NCBI RefSeq assembly: GCF_015709455.1
Contig: NZ_JADNQW010000010.1
Location: 1-20,326, forward strand
Direction: 5' to 3'
DNA length: 20,326 nt
Source: Methylosinus sp. H3A
Lineage (GTDB): Bacteria > Pseudomonadota > Alphaproteobacteria > Rhizobiales > Beijerinckiaceae
Below, in pieces: positions 19,904 through 20,326 of the stretch (the stretch's first letter is position 1; every line of letters begins with the position of its first letter). The notes beneath the pieces were generated by a model that saw only the letters and a program-made list of their open reading frames with translations, was not told the DNA's origin and searched no databases. The translations under genes and the position numbers were made by a program.

Positions 19904-20326
19904 TTCCGGGAATCGGAACATATTCGGAAACCAGGAAAGCTCCGGAAAGTGACACAACAGATGCCGCAAGCCTTGCGACCGACATAAATCTATGGCTCCA
20001 TGCCGTCAGAAGCGCGTTGCTCAGGAAGATGCCTCCTGGCGCGGAACGTTTGCTCAGCGCCGGATGTTCCGGTCTCTGGTATTTCGAATGGATCGACAGT
20101 GCTATGGACCCGTGCGGGAACACATTGGTCTAGAATATTATTTGCCGCGGCCGGAAACGCTTCCGGCAAATGTCACGTGGATCGTCAATACGGCAGGGAA
20201 TATGGAGTCGGTCGGCTCGTCGAGTTGCGACATCGTCTTTTCGGGACAGAATATCGAACATCTGTGGCCTGGAGAGATTCTCGGTTTTCTCGCCGAGGCT
20301 GCTCGCGTGCTGAAGCCCGGCGGCTA
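19894..20326 (+). CDS. SAM-dependent methyltransferase, N-terminal part, frameshifted, runs off the window
   Basis: Probable class I methyltransferase, possibly acting on a sugar or glycan. The start is uncertain: ATG 19894 overlaps the aminotransferase stop, and GTG 19900 is an alternative. About 45 residues precede the core, which reads GAERLLSAGCSGLWYFEWID as the SAM-binding strand and turn. One G is missing near 20099; restoring it gives WIDRCYGPVREHIGLEYYLP and an open frame to the window edge. That frame includes SCDIVFSGQNIEHLWPGEIL and EAARVLKPGG, the motif seen at the end of the Methyltransf_11-type core. Without the correction the frame stops at 20133. The GxGxG motif is degenerate (SAGCSG). 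The substrate is unknown; the neighbours point to surface polysaccharide. Confidence 0.75.

Noticed and set aside
20141..20170. Inverted repeat (TTTGCCG ... CGGCAAA, with an inner GCCGGAA/TTCCGGC) as a terminator
   Set aside because: It lies inside the methyltransferase reading frame, which continues with clear family motifs to the window end, and no T-run follows.

Overview
The window is about 20.3 kb of GC-rich DNA, coding throughout on the + strand. It looks like an alphaproteobacterium. Protein style and gene order resemble Hyphomicrobiales such as Methylocystis/Methylosinus or Bradyrhizobium relatives, but this is an impression and not a database result. No RNA genes, insertion sequences, CRISPR arrays or clear terminators were seen.

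Region 1 (1-18169) is a tightly packed eight-gene run. In order it holds the end of an ExbB/TolQ-type proton channel, an ExbD/TolR partner, a TonB-like energy transducer with an 11-proline tract, a putative porin of the Porin_5 type with a long N-terminal periplasmic region, a small secreted coiled-coil protein, a periplasmic parvulin-type peptidyl-prolyl isomerase, a cytoplasmic YbjN-domain protein, and a giant filamentous-haemagglutinin-like exoprotein of about 4165 residues after correction. The exoprotein has a long signal peptide, an Ala/Gln-rich helix, a TPS/haemagglutination-activity domain with the NPNGVIFG motif, a very long beta-helix-like body, a tyrosine-rich insert and a C-terminal DUF3739-like region. 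Spacing is 47 nt or less throughout, with two start/stop overlaps, so one operon is likely. No FhaC/TpsB-type POTRA transporter is present. The layout suggests a dedicated export or surface-display machine: proton-motive force via ExbB-ExbD-TonB, an outer-membrane porin-like barrel, periplasmic folding helpers, a cytoplasmic chaperone-like protein and one huge substrate. This is the most interesting hypothesis in the window.

Region 2 (18244-20326) looks like sugar biosynthesis. It holds a NeuD/PglD-type sugar O/N-acyltransferase that has lost most of its left-handed beta-helix, a DegT/DnrJ/EryC1 PLP aminotransferase, and the start of a SAM-dependent methyltransferase that runs off the window. 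They probably make or decorate a surface glycan; a link to the adhesin is only suggested by position.

Eleven reading-frame breaks were found by following protein homology across frames: nine single-base losses, one single-base gain and one larger internal deletion. They lie in exbB, exbD, the giant gene (four), the acyltransferase (two), the aminotransferase (two) and the methyltransferase. About 11.9 kb between 710 and 12588 is free of them. Sequencing or assembly error is the simplest explanation for most, but their clustering after 12.5 kb and the missing block in the acyltransferase keep real decay possible.
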